A stretch of 64,000 nt of DNA from Ruegeria haliotis (GCF_013377785.1 NZ_JABXWT010000004.1:62001-126000), one strand, 5' to 3'; shown: positions 27,561 through 36,703, numbered from the stretch's first letter. The notes: generated by a model from the letters alone, not told the origin. A program made the numbers and translations.

Positions 27561-28702
27561 GCCTGCAAGGAAACTGGTCCTATCCGACCGCAATCAAATT
27601 CGGTGCCGGACGTATCCGGGAACTGCCCGAGGCCTGCGCGGCTGCAGGGATGAAGAAACCCCTGCTGGTGACAGACAAGGGGTTGGCTGATTTGCCGATC
27701 ACCACGGCGACGCTGGACATTCTTGAGACCGCAGGTTTGGGGCGCGGCCTGTTCAGTGATGTTGACCCGAACCCCAATGAGATGAACTTGGATGCCGGTG
27801 TCGCGGCCTATAAGGCGGGCGGGCATGATGGTGTGATCGCTTTTGGCGGTGGCTCGGGGTTGGATTTGGGCAAGATGGTCGCCTTTATGGCTGGTCAGAC
27901 GCGGCCCGTTTGGGATTACGAGGACATCGGTGATTGGTGGACCCGCGCCGATGCGGATGCCATCGCCCCGATCATCGCCGTGCCGACCACTGCTGGCACT
28001 GGCTCGGAAGTGGGACGCGCCAGTGTCATCACCAATTCCGAAACACACGTCAAAAAGATCATCTTCCATCCGAAGGTGTTGCCGGCGGTGGTAATCTGCG
28101 ATCCGGAATTGACTGTGGGTATGCCCAAATTCATCACTGCGGGTACGGGCCTTGATGCCTTTGCCCATTGTGTCGAGGCCTTCTCGAGCCCGCATTACCA
28201 TCCGATGAGCCAGGGTATGGCGCTGGAAGGGATGCGGCTGGTTAAGGACTACTTGCCGCGCGCCTACGCGGATGGAACCGACATCGAAGCCCGAGCCCAT
28301 ATGATGAGCGCGGCCGCAATGGGTGCGACCGCGTTCCAGAAAGGGCTGGGCGCAATCCACGCAATGAGCCACCCGATCGGCGCGGTGTTCAACACCCATC
28401 ACGGCACCACTAATGCGGTTTGCATGCCAGCCGTACTGGATTTTAATGCCCCCGCAATCGCAGACCGGTTTGACACTGCTGCCGCTTACCTGGGTATTGA
28501 CGGCGGGTTTGACGGTTTCCGGGCGTTTGTTCAGGACTTCAACGACCAACTGGGCATTCCCCGTCGCCTGTCCGATCTGGGCGTGACAGAAGCATCGATC
28601 CCGACACTGGTCCAGGGCGCTCTGATCGACCCGTCTTGTGGCGGCAACCCGATCAAGCTGACCGAGGACAACCTGACGACACTGTTCAAAACAGCTTTGT
28701 AA
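27557..28702 (+). CDS. Iron-containing alcohol dehydrogenase
   Basis: A 381-residue group III (iron-type) alcohol dehydrogenase. The NAD region GGGSGLDLGKM lies near residues 96-106, PTTAGTGSEVG near 138, and the metal site is spread over GLDAFAHCVEAF, AIHAMSHPIGA and NTHHGTTNA. It shares an ATGA overlap with the aldehyde dehydrogenase, so alcohol-to-aldehyde-to-acid oxidation is the likely pair of steps. A strong bidirectional hairpin follows the stop. Confidence 0.9.
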   Translation: MSLQGNWSYPTAIKFGAGRIRELPEACAAAGMKKPLLVTDKGLADLPITTATLDILETAGLGRGLFSDVDPNPNEMNLDAGVAAYKAGGHDGVIAFGGGSGLDLGKMVAFMAGQTRPVWDYEDIGDWWTRADADAIAPIIAVPTTAGTGSEVGRASVITNSETHVKKIIFHPKVLPAVVICDPELTVGMPKFITAGTGLDAFAHCVEAFSSPHYHPMSQGMALEGMRLVKDYLPRAYADGTDIEARAHMMSAAAMGATAFQKGLGAIHAMSHPIGAVFNTHHGTTNAVCMPAVLDFNAPAIADRFDTAAAYLGIDGGFDGFRAFVQDFNDQLGIPRRLSDLGVTEASIPTLVQGALIDPSCGGNPIKLTEDNLTTLFKTAL

Positions 28703-28705
28703 CGT

Positions 28706-28737
28706 AAAAGGGTCCGGTGACCGAACCGGACCCTTTT
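28706..28737. terminator. Bidirectional terminator between convergent genes
   Basis: A 13-base perfect stem, AAAAGGGTCCGGT (28706-28718) and its complement (28725-28737), with a six-base loop, lies between the stop of the alcohol dehydrogenase (plus) and the stop of dabA (minus). The A-run on one arm and T-run on the other make it a terminator in both directions. Confidence 0.9.
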
Positions 28738-28740
28738 CGC

Positions 28741-31155
28741 CTACGCTGCTGCGACAGCGTGGTCGATGCCAGCATCGTCTGGCATCGGAACCCACTGAAG
28801 ATCCCGATGATAGCGCCATGCCAAGGCACCGTCTTCGTTCATCGCAATCAGATGCAGCCAGCGATTATCGAACAGTTCTTTGACGCTCGCATTCCGGTCA
28901 AGGACGTTGTTCATGGCTTCACGCGGCGCTTCTATTATCACCGATAGACGCAACGGATCATGCTGCAACTTTTTGCCATCATGCACTGACTGCCAAGGCA
29001 GACCTGGGCGTAAGGCGCCGTCGTTGCCTTCTACAACACCAATGCCGCCAACGACGTTGTGCAACAGCTTGTTACCTCCGCCAAACAAGTCGGGGGCGAC
29101 GGTTGAGCCGTAATATTGCAGGCTGATCCAGCTTGCGACAATAACTGGCGCGGTCATGATCAATTCCAGCACTCCGAAGTCTTTGTCCGCGTGCCAGTCA
29201 TAACTGTGCAAAAAAGACTGACCGGCCAGAGCTGTCCCACTGGTTCGGTTGCGCGGTGCGGCTATGAAGGACCGACACCCTGCCAACCCCCACTCGGGGC
29301 GCAACTCGGCCCAATCAACTGCGCGGCGCGCTATATCGTCAGCACGCTTGGCGCGGGGTAGACGGCGCGCGCGTTCGGTCCGTGCCAGCTGCCCGGCCTT
29401 GTCCAGCCAGTCCTTCAGGTTTTCAATTTCCTTCATCCACAGGCCATCATTGGCGCGATCCTGATCAAACAGGGTAACCCTATCCGTTGTGGTGTGGTGA
29501 AGAGCAGGCAGGAAGAGCGTGTCGGGTGGTATTTCAATTCCCACCTCATGGAGCCCGTCGCGCACAGCATTGTCGTTTAGCAGGCCAGCAAGAAGCCGGG
29601 CGTTGACATCACCAGCATGACCTCCGCAGGCACCGCATTGCAGGGCACTTTTATGTGGATTGTTGATGACATCCGCACCATGGCCAGCCAGCAAGGTGAT
29701 GCGCGCAAAGTTGTCGGTTAATGACATCGCATTCAGAATTGACTTTGCCATGTCGATCCGCGCGGTCAGATCAATCGACGGGTCCAGCTGTGGCGCAGGT
29801 TCGAGTTTTTCAAATCCAGCTCCTATAGACAACGCATCTCGAAGCAGTTTTCCGGCGTAAACGGGGCCAGTTGCCTCGACAAAAGCGAAGGACGACACGG
29901 CGGCCATTTTGAACCGGCCCCAGGCCCGTTTGGCCCGGGCGGTATGGCGGCGGGTGAGGTCAGAACGTGCGCCCTCGGTCGCGGATGAAGCGACGTTGGG
30001 GTTCAACAACACAGGCCCGCGCAACTCGGTTACGTCGGAACCCGTAGTCGAATGTGCGCTGGCCAACCCGAAGAATCCGGCAAAGCCAATGGTTTCAATC
30101 CTTGCGTCTTGGGTTTCAAGCGCGCGGCGGAATACCTCGGACCGTACGTCGATACAAAAGGCGGCCTGCACAAGGGGTCGATCATTGACCTTGCCGGGTT
30201 TACCCTTAGCAAGGATCCGGCTCAGATGTCGCTGCTGCGCGCGCTCGGCTGCATCTTGCAAGATGGCATCGATTACCAAATCCCGGGACGGTGTAATCGG
30301 AGCTTTGTGCCGGGCGATGGTTTCGACCCAGCGGTCGGCGATCTGGTCGTGATACCGATTAAACAGCGCCTCTTCAAACACCATCCGGATGGCCAGCAAT
30401 TCGGATGTGCTAGTGTCGGTTTGGCCCTCAAGCTCGGCCTGCCACAATAGATGGCGAGCATATTGTGCCCAGCCGCCCAATGTAATGAGCCAGCGGTGAT
30501 ACGCTGTTCCAGCCGCCTCGGATGTCACGCCAAGCGCTTCGGAGGCCCGGCCAATCGCCCGCCATGCCGATCGGCTGGTCCCAGCAACAAAGGCGCCAAA
30601 CCCTTTCAGCCCATGAATTTCCGGCGTCAGATCCCGCGAGGCAAACTCGCGCCATGCAGTGAAGGCCCCGCCGGTGCGGTTGGGTTGCCATAGGGCCTGC
30701 CCTTGGTCGAAGTGGCTGGCGGCCCACACGCCAATCCGTTCTTCGATCAGACCGGGCCAGTCGATGCCTGAAATTTCAGCCGCCAGATCGGCAACAGTTG
30801 GTAGCGGCGCCAAGGGCGGGGCTTCACGCCTTAACGCTGCTTTGACATCTTCCAGGCTGGGGGGATCAAACCGGTTTTCGACGCTCGATATCGCCTCGGT
30901 GAGGTCGATTTCGAGTATATCCTTTGAAGCCAGCTTTTTGGCGAAGACTGACCGTTTCGGCGTGAGGTGTACGCCTGCGACGCGGCCCAGACGGGCAGCG
31001 GTCACGGCGAGGGTCTCGTTTGTCTGACCAAGGAAAGGGTTGACCGCAACGCTCGAAGTCAAAGGAAACAGAGGCGGGATCTGCCGGACTGCATCCTCGG
31101 CAATCGCAACCAGTTCCAAAAGGGCCGCTGGGTAGCTTTCGTGTTTCATATACAT
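28741..31155 (-). CDS. dabA: Inorganic carbon transporter subunit DabA
   Basis: An 804-residue protein of the DUF2309/DabA family, the cytoplasmic zinc-binding partner of DabB in an energy-coupled CO2-trapping complex related to beta-carbonic anhydrase. The probable zinc and catalytic residues are the Cys and Asp of AAFCIDVRSE and the His and Cys of LLAGHGADVINNPHKSALQC. The start is ATG 31155 (MYMKHESYP), with AGGGAA eight bases upstream; the in-frame ATG-less extension to 31194 overlaps dabB and is rejected. It lies 14 bases after dabB, the usual order dabB-dabA. In a heterotroph its likely role is supplying bicarbonate for carboxylases. Confidence 0.92.
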   Translation of the reverse strand: MYMKHESYPAALLELVAIAEDAVRQIPPLFPLTSSVAVNPFLGQTNETLAVTAARLGRVAGVHLTPKRSVFAKKLASKDILEIDLTEAISSVENRFDPPSLEDVKAALRREAPPLAPLPTVADLAAEISGIDWPGLIEERIGVWAASHFDQGQALWQPNRTGGAFTAWREFASRDLTPEIHGLKGFGAFVAGTSRSAWRAIGRASEALGVTSEAAGTAYHRWLITLGGWAQYARHLLWQAELEGQTDTSTSELLAIRMVFEEALFNRYHDQIADRWVETIARHKAPITPSRDLVIDAILQDAAERAQQRHLSRILAKGKPGKVNDRPLVQAAFCIDVRSEVFRRALETQDARIETIGFAGFFGLASAHSTTGSDVTELRGPVLLNPNVASSATEGARSDLTRRHTARAKRAWGRFKMAAVSSFAFVEATGPVYAGKLLRDALSIGAGFEKLEPAPQLDPSIDLTARIDMAKSILNAMSLTDNFARITLLAGHGADVINNPHKSALQCGACGGHAGDVNARLLAGLLNDNAVRDGLHEVGIEIPPDTLFLPALHHTTTDRVTLFDQDRANDGLWMKEIENLKDWLDKAGQLARTERARRLPRAKRADDIARRAVDWAELRPEWGLAGCRSFIAAPRNRTSGTALAGQSFLHSYDWHADKDFGVLELIMTAPVIVASWISLQYYGSTVAPDLFGGGNKLLHNVVGGIGVVEGNDGALRPGLPWQSVHDGKKLQHDPLRLSVIIEAPREAMNNVLDRNASVKELFDNRWLHLIAMNEDGALAWRYHRDLQWVPMPDDAGIDHAVAAA

Positions 31156-31169
31156 CTGATGTTCCCTTT

Positions 31170-32720
31170 TTACGCAGCCTGACGCTTGGACCACTCGTCC
31201 AACAGCCGATCAAAGATTGCGTTTGCATAAAGCCCGTTTGACAGGTGCACACGGATACCGGCAGCGGCCGGATGTGACGCCCATAGCGGGAAGGTTGATT
31301 GCGCCACAGCGACAGCCCCAAAGCTGATGAGCGCAAGGATGATCAACGCCCATTCCAAAGGCTCCGGGGCAGGGGTGGGAGGCAGCGTTCCCGCAGTCAG
31401 GTGTTGGGTGGTCATTTGCAGCAGAAAGTAGCTGACCGATGTAACGCTTGCGTAAATTGCCGTGCGGCGGGTCAGAGCTCCGGGTGCGGCATCGGCAAAG
31501 CCCTGCGCCAGCAAGTAAGCGACGCCGAAGATCAAGATAACCCCCAGTGCAATCGCCTGAATGGATTTCCCATCAATGCCAAAGACCGTGGCCACCGCAC
31601 CGTAGATGAGGATGCCAGTAGCAAAGGCGAACAGCACATTTCGGGCGCTCGGGACCGCGACAGGGCCGGGTCTGCGGATTGCAGCGATGTTGCGCACGGC
31701 TTCGCCCGCACTAAGAAACGCATGGGCCTTGTAGAGCGAATGGGCCACGATGTGCAGCAGCGCCAGCGGGAATAAGGCCAGACCGCATTGCATGATCATA
31801 AACGCCATTTGTGCAATGGTGGACCACGCCAGCGATGTTTTGACTGCCGGTTGGGTCAACATCACCAACCCGCCAAACAGCGCAGTGAATCCGCCCAGCA
31901 TGACAAGCAGCGCCATAATCCCCGGTGCTGTCAACATGACATCGGCAAACCGGATCAACAGGAACCCACCAGCGTTGATCACGCCTGCATGCAGCAAAGC
32001 GGAGACCGGTGTTGGTGCCTCCATCACCTCGGTCAGCCAGCCGTGGATCGGGAATTGGGCCGAGGCCATGATGGCAGCGATTGCGATCAACAAAGCGGCG
32101 ACGATGGTCGTCATGTTGGGCTGGGCTGAAGACAGGATGGTGGCAATATCAGTTGTACCATAACCCAGGATCAGCAGCAGCACGGCCAGTGTCAAAGCGC
32201 CTTCGCTGATCCGGGCGACCACAGCCTTTTTACGCGCCGCGCGTCGTGCGGTAGCGCGTTCAGGGTAGAACAACAACAGTTGGTGCAGGGCGAGGCTGGT
32301 CGCAATCCACGCGGCCAGAAGTTGTACCAGATTGCCGGACATTACCAGCAGTAGCACCGCAGCCAAAGTGACAGACATCCAGCCAGTGAACGCGCCCTGC
32401 CGCGGCTCGCCATCCATGCAGGTGGCGGAATAGCGCAGAACGATCCAGCCGATAAAGCTGACCAGCACCAGCATCGGTGCGCTTACTGCATCCAAACGTA
32501 CCGAAAACCCCACACCCCAGAGCCCGATCAACCCCGAAGTGCCCTCTCCCTGCATCACAAGCAGTGCAGCCGACACAGTTGAAACCGCGAACGCTGCCAA
32601 AGCTGCCCATTCGGCCAAATTCGGCACGTTGCCTGGGCGCAGGCCGGGACGGCGGCTGGCGTGATAGGCAACAACCAGCAGGATCAAGGGACTTAGCATT
32701 GGAAGAAACAGGTGGCTCAT
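31170..32720 (-). CDS. dabB: DabB, NuoL-like proton-conducting membrane subunit
   Basis: A 516-residue polytopic membrane protein of the NADH dehydrogenase ND5/MrpA family, with about 12-14 hydrophobic segments. The family core is visible in QFPIHGWLTEVMEAPTPVSA and LLHAGVINAGGFLLIRFA near residues 225-260, and in AHSLYKAHAFLSAG near 328. Pairing with DabA identifies it as DabB rather than a respiratory subunit. It is divergent from a LysR-family regulator with a 116-base gap. Confidence 0.9.
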   Translation of the reverse strand: MSHLFLPMLSPLILLVVAYHASRRPGLRPGNVPNLAEWAALAAFAVSTVSAALLVMQGEGTSGLIGLWGVGFSVRLDAVSAPMLVLVSFIGWIVLRYSATCMDGEPRQGAFTGWMSVTLAAVLLLVMSGNLVQLLAAWIATSLALHQLLLFYPERATARRAARKKAVVARISEGALTLAVLLLILGYGTTDIATILSSAQPNMTTIVAALLIAIAAIMASAQFPIHGWLTEVMEAPTPVSALLHAGVINAGGFLLIRFADVMLTAPGIMALLVMLGGFTALFGGLVMLTQPAVKTSLAWSTIAQMAFMIMQCGLALFPLALLHIVAHSLYKAHAFLSAGEAVRNIAAIRRPGPVAVPSARNVLFAFATGILIYGAVATVFGIDGKSIQAIALGVILIFGVAYLLAQGFADAAPGALTRRTAIYASVTSVSYFLLQMTTQHLTAGTLPPTPAPEPLEWALIILALISFGAVAVAQSTFPLWASHPAAAGIRVHLSNGLYANAIFDRLLDEWSKRQAA

Positions 32721-32836
32721 GGTGCATGTCCTTTTGGATTTCGGGCTGCATCGGCCCGTATGTCAGGACATATTTTGGAACGCGGGTTGTGAAAAATTCA
32801 TTGTTTGTCAGTTATCGTTCTAATAAATGAAACAGT

Positions 32837-33703
32837 ATGCCATTGAACTATCATCACCTGAGGTATTTCTGGGCCGTCGCCCATGACGGACACCTGACCC
32901 GTACCGCACAACGTCTGAATCTGTCGCAATCCGCTCTGTCTGTTCAGATCAAAGAGCTTGAAGAACGTCTGGGCCATCTCCTGTTCGAACGGCGCGGACG
33001 CAAGCTGCACCTGACTGAGGCCGGGCGCATCGCTTTGGACCATGCCGATGCAATTTTTGCGACAGGTCGAGAGCTTGTGGCCACTTTGCAGGATGCAGAC
33101 AACACCCGGCAAGCTTTGCGTGTTGGGGCTCAGGCCACTCTGTCACGGAATTTTCAGATCGGTTTCCTGAGGCCGATCTTGGCACGCACTGATGTTGAGG
33201 TCATCTTGCGGTCCGGCAGCCCCAGCGAATTACTCGAAGGGTTGGAAACGCTCAATTTTGATCTGGTTTTGATGAACCATGAACCTGCCAATGACAGTCT
33301 GACCAATTTTGAGACGCATCATCTGGCCGAGCAGCCAGTCAGCATTGTTGGCACTCCGGCTCGATTGGACCCAACGAGTCCGATCAAGGAATTGCTCGTG
33401 ACGCAACCCTTCATCCTGCCGACCACCACCAACAGCGTCCGCACTGCCTTTGATGCCATGGCCAGTCGCATGTCCGTTCGCCCACAAGTTGCGGCTGAAG
33501 TGGACGACATGGCAATGCTGCGCCTTCTGGCGCGCGAGGATATCGGGTTGGCCCTGGTCGCACCGATTGTGGTTCAGGATGAATTGTCGTCAGGCCGATT
33601 GGTCGAAGCACAAGAACATCCGCGCATCAAAGAGAATTTTCACGCCGTCACGTTCCGGCGCCGGTTTCCCAACCCCTTGGTTCAGCAATTGCTGAACCAA
33701 TAG
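32837..33703 (+). CDS. LysR-family regulator divergent from dabBA
   Basis: A 288-residue LysR-type regulator: helix-turn-helix at residues about 1-62 (LNYHHLRYFWAVAHDGHLTR, LSQSALSVQIKELEERLG), then a substrate-binding domain. The opening is of the NhaR-like kind. Its divergent position against dabB suggests that it controls inorganic carbon uptake; no ligand can be read from sequence. Its last eight codons form a perfect palindrome and are followed by a hairpin. Confidence 0.85.
   Translation: MPLNYHHLRYFWAVAHDGHLTRTAQRLNLSQSALSVQIKELEERLGHLLFERRGRKLHLTEAGRIALDHADAIFATGRELVATLQDADNTRQALRVGAQATLSRNFQIGFLRPILARTDVEVILRSGSPSELLEGLETLNFDLVLMNHEPANDSLTNFETHHLAEQPVSIVGTPARLDPTSPIKELLVTQPFILPTTTNSVRTAFDAMASRMSVRPQVAAEVDDMAMLRLLAREDIGLALVAPIVVQDELSSGRLVEAQEHPRIKENFHAVTFRRRFPNPLVQQLLNQ
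33677..33700. repeat. Perfect 24-base palindrome in the end of a LysR gene
   Basis: The half-site TTGGTTCAGCAA is followed directly by its exact reverse complement, encoding the last eight residues LVQQLLNQ before the stop. It could form a cruciform or hairpin next to the terminator at 33703-33730. Confidence 0.85.
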
Positions 33704-33730
33704 TTCGGGCTTTGACATGACAGCCCGAAC
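33703..33730 (+). terminator. Hairpin terminator after the LysR gene
   Basis: GTTCGGGCT (33703-33711) pairs with AGCCCGAAC (33722-33730) across a ten-base loop. It begins inside the stop codon of the LysR gene. There is no T-run, so termination strength is uncertain; it could also serve the convergent ThDP gene that ends at 33780. Confidence 0.55.
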
Positions 33731-33779
33731 AGAAAGCGCTTAGCTGAAATGGTCTGACCCTTAACCGGCTATTCTGCGC

Positions 33780-35513
33780 CTAGTAGAAGTGGGGCAGGTT
33801 CTTGGCCCGTGCTGCGCGCACCCAATTGGGGACAAAAGGGATGATCTTGTCCTGCGACGGCACCATCATCTCGATGAAATTCGCGCCGGGGTTCGCAATG
33901 GCCTTGGATAGGATGGGTTCGATATCCGCCTCGCTTGTGATTTTGTCGGTTTTGAACCCGAAACCCTCGGCAACCTTGCAATAATCGACACGCCCGAAAT
34001 CGGTGGCCCAGGGTTCATCCACGTCGTCCAACAGGATCGCCTCACCCCGGATCCAGCCGAAGGTATCGTTGCGAGTCAGGATCACCGTGATGTTCTTGCC
34101 GCTGCGTTTGAGCGTTTCCATGTCACCAATGACAAAACCGAACGAGCCATCACCGGTGAATGAAATCACCGGGCCGTCAGTGGCATAAAGCGCACCCAGA
34201 CCGGCAGGGATGGAATAGCCCAAAGCGCCCATCGAATAGTTGGTGATATAGCGGCGACCGGGTTTGCGGAACGTCAACAGGGCGGATGGGTAGATCGCGC
34301 TGACACCCGGCTCCGACGTCACCACCGCGTCATCCGGCATGATCTTGTCCAACACCTGAGACAATTTCACTGGCGAGATCGTGCCCTCGGGCATCGGAAT
34401 GTTCGAGTTGAACACCTTGTCCAGTGCGGTTTGCTTGATCGGGTTCAGATCAACAGGTGCGCGGGCAAGATTGGGGTGCTCGGATTTGAGGAGTTCAACC
34501 ATGTATTCAATGCTGGCGCGGGCATCGCCGACCAAGCCGACCTTCACCGGGAAGTTGTTGCCGACATGCGCCTCGGCAATGTCGAGATGCAGGAAGGTTT
34601 TGGTCTTGGGATCGCCGTACAGCTTCCAATGATCGGTCGCGGCGCTGTCGGTGTTGGAGCCAATGAAGAAAATGGTGTCCGCGTCGTGTACGTATTGGTT
34701 CGAATACTCCATGCCGCCGCGCCCACCGATCACCCGCAGGGCCAGTGGATGATCTTCGGGGATCGTACCCTTGCCGGGGGTGGTGGTACCGACAGGGATC
34801 TGTAGCAGCTCAGCCAATTCAAGGATCGCGTCGGTGGCTTTGGAGATCAGCGCACCCTGACCACAGACGATGGCGGGCTTTTTCGCAGCCAGCAACACGT
34901 CGATTGTTGCGCGGATTTTACTGTGATCGGCCACGGGCCGATGGGCCGGATAAAAGCTGTAATCCGGCTCGGCATAGAGGTCTTCGATCTCAGCTTCTTC
35001 GCCGAAGATGTTGATTGGCACGCGGATATGCACCGGAGCCGGACGACCTGAGGTGGCAACACGGAAGGCGCGGCGCATCAGAAACGGGATTTCCCGGGCG
35101 TTTGTCAGCACAAAGGATTCCTTGCAGATGCTGTCATACAGCTTGGTCTGGTCGATGCCTGTCAGCCCGTGCTTTTTGTCCTGATTGATCGGAATGTCTG
35201 AGCTGAAAAAGATCACGGGGACGGAGCTGAGGTAAGCCTCGGTGATGCCGGGTGTGCAATGGGTCACACCGGGGCTGGGCGCCTCGAGCACGCAGGGGCG
35301 ACCGGTGATTTTGGCGTAGGATTCAGCGGCGTAAGACGCGGTGCGTTCGTCGCGGGTCAGGACGAACTTGATATCGCTGTTCGCGCGCCACTCTTTGTAC
35401 CAGCCAATGGTGGTTTCGCCCGGTAATCCGAAGACGTGTTTCACACCATGCAATTCCAGCATCTTCAGAATGATCTGAGCGCCATTCATCCGTTCCGCTT
35501 TTGAATGTTCCAT
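33780..35513 (-). CDS. ThDP-dependent decarboxylase/synthase-like enzyme
   Basis: A 577-residue thiamine-diphosphate enzyme of the acetolactate-synthase/benzoylformate-decarboxylase type. The N-terminal pyrimidine-binding domain contains the activating Glu in TRDERTASYAAESYAKITG; the central domain spans about residues 190-330; the C-terminal ThDP motif is TGDGSFGFVIGDMETLKRSG, ending in TRND where the usual motif ends in NN. It lacks the FAD-binding signature of true acetolactate synthase as far as can be seen. The start is ATG 35513, with AAAGGTG upstream. It lies last in a row with an enolase-superfamily gene and a TRAP transporter, with an operator-like palindrome in front. A 2-oxoacid decarboxylase is the simplest guess. 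Confidence 0.75.
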   Translation of the reverse strand: MEHSKAERMNGAQIILKMLELHGVKHVFGLPGETTIGWYKEWRANSDIKFVLTRDERTASYAAESYAKITGRPCVLEAPSPGVTHCTPGITEAYLSSVPVIFFSSDIPINQDKKHGLTGIDQTKLYDSICKESFVLTNAREIPFLMRRAFRVATSGRPAPVHIRVPINIFGEEAEIEDLYAEPDYSFYPAHRPVADHSKIRATIDVLLAAKKPAIVCGQGALISKATDAILELAELLQIPVGTTTPGKGTIPEDHPLALRVIGGRGGMEYSNQYVHDADTIFFIGSNTDSAATDHWKLYGDPKTKTFLHLDIAEAHVGNNFPVKVGLVGDARASIEYMVELLKSEHPNLARAPVDLNPIKQTALDKVFNSNIPMPEGTISPVKLSQVLDKIMPDDAVVTSEPGVSAIYPSALLTFRKPGRRYITNYSMGALGYSIPAGLGALYATDGPVISFTGDGSFGFVIGDMETLKRSGKNITVILTRNDTFGWIRGEAILLDDVDEPWATDFGRVDYCKVAEGFGFKTDKITSEADIEPILSKAIANPGANFIEMMVPSQDKIIPFVPNWVRAARAKNLPHFY

Positions 35514-35536
35514 TGATTTGCACCTTTCAAAGGCAT

Positions 35537-35560
35537 ACTGCATACAGTTTTGTATGCAGT
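35537..35560. promoter_or_regulatory. Operator-like inverted repeat before the ThDP gene
   Basis: ACTGCATAC (35537-35545) and GTATGCAGT (35552-35560) form a nine-base inverted repeat with a six-base spacer, 24 bases upstream of the ThDP start. The left part, ACTGCATACAGT, differs by one base from the palindrome at 42688-42699. Probable site for the GntR/FCD regulator at 41170. Confidence 0.6.
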
Positions 35561-35578
35561 AAATTTGCAGTTTTTTAT

Positions 35579-36703
35579 TTAGGCCAGAGGAGTGTCCACG
35601 GCATATTTCTCAAGCATTGCGGGGTCGACTCTGACGCCCAAGCCGGGCCCGGTGGGCACGTAAACGCGCCCGTTCTTGACGGGGAAAGGCTGGGTCAGGA
35701 TGTCTTCGGCGGCATAGTAGGTGGCCATGTAGAATTCGCATTGCAGCAGCAGATCGGGGACAGCGGCCATCAGGTGCGTGCCGGCGGCGTGGGCCAGCCC
35801 GGTTTCAAACATGCAGCCACCGTAAACTTCGATACCCGCGGCGCGAGCGATTGCGGCGACTTCCAGCGCACGTCGGATGCCGCCGGATTTCATGATCTTG
35901 AGCGAGAAGATGTCTGCAATTCTGTGTTGAACGCCATAAAGCGCACCCTTGGGGTCAAACACGCTTTCATCCGCCATGATCGGAGTATCGATTACATGGG
36001 CGATATGGGCCAGAGCCTCACGCTCGTGCATTTTAACCGGCTGTTCCACAAAGGTCGGGCGAAATGCTTCGAGATCGCGAATGCATCGCACGGCGTCATA
36101 GGCAGGCAGGCCCTGATTGTAGTCGACACGAATATCCGCTTCGTCGCCGTAGATCTCGCGCAGTTTCTCGCAGCGCATCAGATCGAACTTATGGTCCTTG
36201 AAGCCAGTTTTGAATTTGAAGATGCGGACGCCGTCTTCCCACATCGCCGCAATGTCATCCAGATCGGCGTCAAAATCCGGATTGGCGATGGAAAAGCTCA
36301 TGCCCATGCTGTCGCGCATCTGCCCGCCCACAAGCTCGCAGACCGAAAGGCCGCAGATCTGACCAGTGATGTCCAGCAGAGCCATCTCCAACGCCGCCTT
36401 GGCCTCGGGGTGACCAACGATAACCTTATCAGCCATGTTCATGTGCTTTTCGACCTGAACTGGGTCCTGACCGATCAGATGCGGACGCAAGTGGATGTGC
36501 AGTGCAGCCGCGTTGCCCTCGGCGGTGCCCGTGAACACCGGCCATGGAGAAGCCTCACCCCAGCCGGTAATGCCCGTGTCTGTGACGATCTCCAGAATGG
36601 CGACGGTGATGCCAGCCACATCGCCACTGCCATGGGAATGTACGGCCTTGGCCGGAATGGAAATTCTGTGAACGCGAAACTGTTCGATTTTATGTTCGCT
36701 CAC
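35579..36703 (-). CDS. Enolase-superfamily (MLE-type) racemase/cycloisomerase
   Basis: A 374-residue member of the muconate lactonizing enzyme subgroup. The capping domain is residues 1-130. The barrel shows the acid-base K-x-K motif in FKFKTGF near residue 165, metal ligands in DYNQG near 195, VEQP near 220 and ADES near 245, and the opposite-side lysine in LKIMKSGG near 268. Lysines on both faces of the barrel allow 1,1-proton transfer (racemase or epimerase) as well as cycloisomerisation. Its neighbours are a TRAP transporter, a flavin amino-acid dehydrogenase and a ThDP enzyme, which favours epimerisation of an amino-acid-like substrate. The exact reaction is unknown. Confidence 0.8.
   Translation of the reverse strand: MSEHKIEQFRVHRISIPAKAVHSHGSGDVAGITVAILEIVTDTGITGWGEASPWPVFTGTAEGNAAALHIHLRPHLIGQDPVQVEKHMNMADKVIVGHPEAKAALEMALLDITGQICGLSVCELVGGQMRDSMGMSFSIANPDFDADLDDIAAMWEDGVRIFKFKTGFKDHKFDLMRCEKLREIYGDEADIRVDYNQGLPAYDAVRCIRDLEAFRPTFVEQPVKMHEREALAHIAHVIDTPIMADESVFDPKGALYGVQHRIADIFSLKIMKSGGIRRALEVAAIARAAGIEVYGGCMFETGLAHAAGTHLMAAVPDLLLQCEFYMATYYAAEDILTQPFPVKNGRVYVPTGPGLGVRVDPAMLEKYAVDTPLA

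Noticed and set aside
25953..27593. A 546-codon minus-strand open frame
   Set aside because: Antisense to the glutamine-synthetase-like and aldehyde dehydrogenase genes; no recognisable domain and His/Arg-rich composition.
27533..28819. A 428-codon minus-strand open frame
   Set aside because: Antisense to the iron alcohol dehydrogenase and crosses the strong terminator at 28706-28737.
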